Source: an uncultured Geobacteraceae bacterium
Lineage (GTDB): Bacteria > Desulfobacterota > Desulfuromonadia > Geobacterales > Pseudopelobacteraceae
Length of the DNA: 17,640 bases
Direction of reading: 5' to 3'
Assembly: GCA_903879825.1 (NCBI GenBank)
Contig: CAIRND010000528.1
Location: 1 to 17,640, forward strand
The notes below the pieces were generated by a model. The model worked only from the letters and a program-made list of their open reading frames with translations, ran no database searches and was not told where the DNA came from. The translations under genes were made by a program, and so were the position numbers. Positions 16,495 through 17,640 of the stretch are shown piece by piece (position 1 is the first letter of the stretch; each line of letters starts with the position of its first letter).

Positions 16495-17259
16495 ATGACA
16501 AGAGAAAAGGGTGCCTATTCGGTGCAAGCCGTTATCAAGGCCATTGACCTGCTTGAGACTCTTGCTCAGGATGGAGATAGACCATCCATAACAATCATAG
16601 AAAGAAAACTCGAGTTAAGTCACAACAAGGCCTTTCGTTTGCTGGCTACGCTCGAAGATAAAGGCCTTATTGAGAAGGATGACCTGACCGGCACCTACAC
16701 TCTTGGTCTGCAGGCTTTTCAAATGGCACAGCATATCCTGAAAAGCACGAATCTGATCCGGCTAGCTCATCCTGTTATGGAAGAACTCGCGCGCAAATTG
16801 GACGAAGCTATTTACATAACCGTCATAAATAATGACGAAGTTTTGTTCCTTGATATGGTTGATTCGGTTCAGCAGGTGAAAGCGATTGATCTTGTTGGCA
16901 AGCGCTTTCCTTTTTTTACCAACGCCGCCGGAAAGGTTTTGAAATCAGTCTCATCCATCGATCTGCGTAGCAAAAGTAATAAAAAGCGTAATATCCCTGA
17001 TCCTAAATCGCTGGAAATTGAATTGGATGAAATCAGAAGAAAAGGTGTTGCCGTCGACTTTGGGGGGCTTGGCGAAGGTATTTGTGCCGTTGCAGTTGTT
17101 ATTCGAGATTATGCTGGTAAAGTAGTCGGAGCGTTGACCCTGCTTGCCCCCTCTTTCAGGATGCTACAGGATCGGCTTGAACAGGAAATTATTCCATCCA
17201 TGATTGAAGGTGCAGAAGAGCTGTCCATGAAGTTCGGCTATATGAAGATTCCCGCTTGA
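16495..17259 (+). CDS. IclR-family transcriptional regulator
   Basis: The 254-residue product has an N-terminal winged helix-turn-helix (about residues 8-75: VQAVIKAIDLLETLAQDG, then LELSHNKAFRLLATLEDKGL as recognition helix region) and the C-terminal IclR effector domain (about 85-250: LAHPVMEELARKLDEAIY, then FFTNAAGKVLKS and DFGGLGEGICAVAVVIRDYA). IclR proteins bind small organic acids or aromatic compounds and usually repress or activate a nearby catabolic or transport gene; many repress their own gene. AAAGGGA 8 bases before the ATG is a good ribosome site, and there is a 422-base gap upstream with a candidate promoter and operator. The gene downstream on the same strand is DUF485, pointing to control of carboxylate (possibly acetate) uptake. 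The effector cannot be assigned. A G6 tract sits at 17062-17067. Confidence 0.92.
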   Translation: MTREKGAYSVQAVIKAIDLLETLAQDGDRPSITIIERKLELSHNKAFRLLATLEDKGLIEKDDLTGTYTLGLQAFQMAQHILKSTNLIRLAHPVMEELARKLDEAIYITVINNDEVLFLDMVDSVQQVKAIDLVGKRFPFFTNAAGKVLKSVSSIDLRSKSNKKRNIPDPKSLEIELDEIRRKGVAVDFGGLGEGICAVAVVIRDYAGKVVGALTLLAPSFRMLQDRLEQEIIPSMIEGAEELSMKFGYMKIPA

Positions 17260-17294
17260 ATATGTGTTTAATTACTGGAGTTAAATTCCTAACG

Positions 17295-17302
17295 AAAGGA
17301 GG
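17295..17302 (+). other. Orphan AAAGGAGG ribosome-site-like sequence
   Basis: A near-perfect anti-SD complement AAAGGAGG lies 36 bases after the iclR stop. No ATG, GTG or TTG occurs at the usual 5-10 base spacing (only ATC and ATT), so it does not obviously start a gene. A TCCT four-base stem could pair with its AGGA. Its role, if any, is unknown. Confidence 0.3.
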
Positions 17303-17332
17303 CTTCACTCATCAATTATCTACCGAGAAGTA

Positions 17333-17374
17333 ATGTGTTTTGGCAGTATAACTTTGTGTGAAAGGAGTAACTAA
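17333..17374 (+). other. Possible 13-codon leader ORF coupled to the DUF485 start
   Basis: An ATG at 17333 opens MCFGSITLCERSN, then TAA at 17372-17374, where the stop overlaps the DUF485 ATG in TAATG. Such an arrangement could couple translation, but the short frame has only a weak GAGAAG upstream and could be chance. Low confidence. Confidence 0.2.
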
Positions 17375-17640
17375 TGGCAGAAAAAAAGTATGACTGGGCA
17401 GCAATCGCAAAAAACCCGAAATTTGTAGAACTTCACCACAAAAAACAGGCGTTCCTTTTTGGCTGGTGGATATTCTCCAGCGTGTATTACTTCCTGCTTC
17501 CTATCGGAGCAGCCTATGCACCCGGTCTGTTCAAGATCAAGATGATTGGTGTCATCAACTTCGGCTATGTATTTGCGCTCTCCCAGTTTTTTGTCTCCTG
17601 GGCACTGGCACTTTACTATGCACACGTGGCTAACAAAGAC
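17374..17640 (+). CDS. DUF485 membrane protein, N-terminal part (runs off the right edge)
   Basis: The frame is open from ATG 17374 to the edge, 89 codons with no stop, so the gene is truncated by the window. AAAGGAG (17361-17367) lies 6 bases before the ATG. The start MAEKKYDWAAIAKNPKFVEL, then HHKKQAFLFGWWIFSSVYYF and a second hydrophobic helix GYVFALSQFFVSWALALYYA with Asn/Lys at the end, fits the DUF485 family of about 100-residue proteins with two membrane segments. In many bacteria a DUF485 gene directly precedes a sodium/solute symporter of the ActP acetate permease type, so a permease is expected just beyond the window. The gene stands behind iclR on the same strand, which fits regulated carboxylate uptake. 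Confidence 0.88.
   Translation, partial: MAEKKYDWAAIAKNPKFVELHHKKQAFLFGWWIFSSVYYFLLPIGAAYAPGLFKIKMIGVINFGYVFALSQFFVSWALALYYAHVANKD

Noticed and set aside
17341..17357. Possible sigma-54 promoter (TGGCAG...TTTGT) before DUF485
   Set aside because: The -12 element does not match TTGC at the required 10-base distance, and a start there would fall in the ribosome site.

Overview
The window looks like chromosomal DNA of a Gram-negative, AT-leaning bacterium, most likely a Geobacter/Desulfuromonas-type (Desulfuromonadota) relative. This is inferred from gene content: a PilY1 operon of the deltaproteobacterial kind, a small CxxCH heme-motif protein beside it, an AsmA gene, lipoprotein-type TPR and family-5 solute-binding proteins, and an IclR regulator next to a DUF485 gene that normally precedes an acetate/solute permease. 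No species can be named from the sequence alone. No rRNA, tRNA, CRISPR array, insertion sequence or integrase was seen.

Layout. On the minus strand at the left lie a CNNM/CBS/CorC-type membrane protein (742-2067) and, overlapping it by 4 bases (ATGA), the N-terminal 248 codons of an AsmA-family protein that runs off the left edge (1-745). A 116-base divergent promoter region separates these from a long plus-strand block. That block begins with a TPR-repeat lipoprotein (2184-3890) and an overlapping peptide/nickel-type ABC substrate-binding lipoprotein (3887-5527). A complete type IV pilus minor-pilin/tip-adhesin module follows: a CxxCH plus DUF4124-like protein (5567-6355), PilX-like (6369-6836), a 1676-residue PilY1 (6847-11877), FimT/GspH (11859-12515), PilV (12505-13101) and PilW (13103-14179). 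The two permease subunits of the peptide transporter, DppB/OppB-like (14233-15213) and DppC/OppC-like (15218-16072), come after it. No transporter ATPase gene is present.

After a 422-base AT-rich gap with a candidate promoter and operator come an IclR-family regulator (16495-17259) and the start of a DUF485 membrane protein (17374 to the right edge). The last two are probably the regulator and first gene of an acetate or similar monocarboxylate uptake unit.

How the genes may work together. The minor pilins (PilX, FimT, PilV, PilW) and PilY1 would form the priming/tip complex of a type IV pilus, with PilY1 as adhesin. The heme-motif protein at the head of the module is not a standard member. 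The most striking arrangement is that this pilus module sits between the binding protein and the permeases of one ABC transporter, all on the same strand with short gaps, as though a transporter operon had been split by acquisition of the pilus cassette. Other points worth a look are G7 homopolymers in three of the pilus genes, many A7-A8 tracts in the heme-motif gene, a twin CX3C motif in PilY1, a degenerate propeller calcium loop in PilY1, and a helically phased repeat at the iclR promoter.
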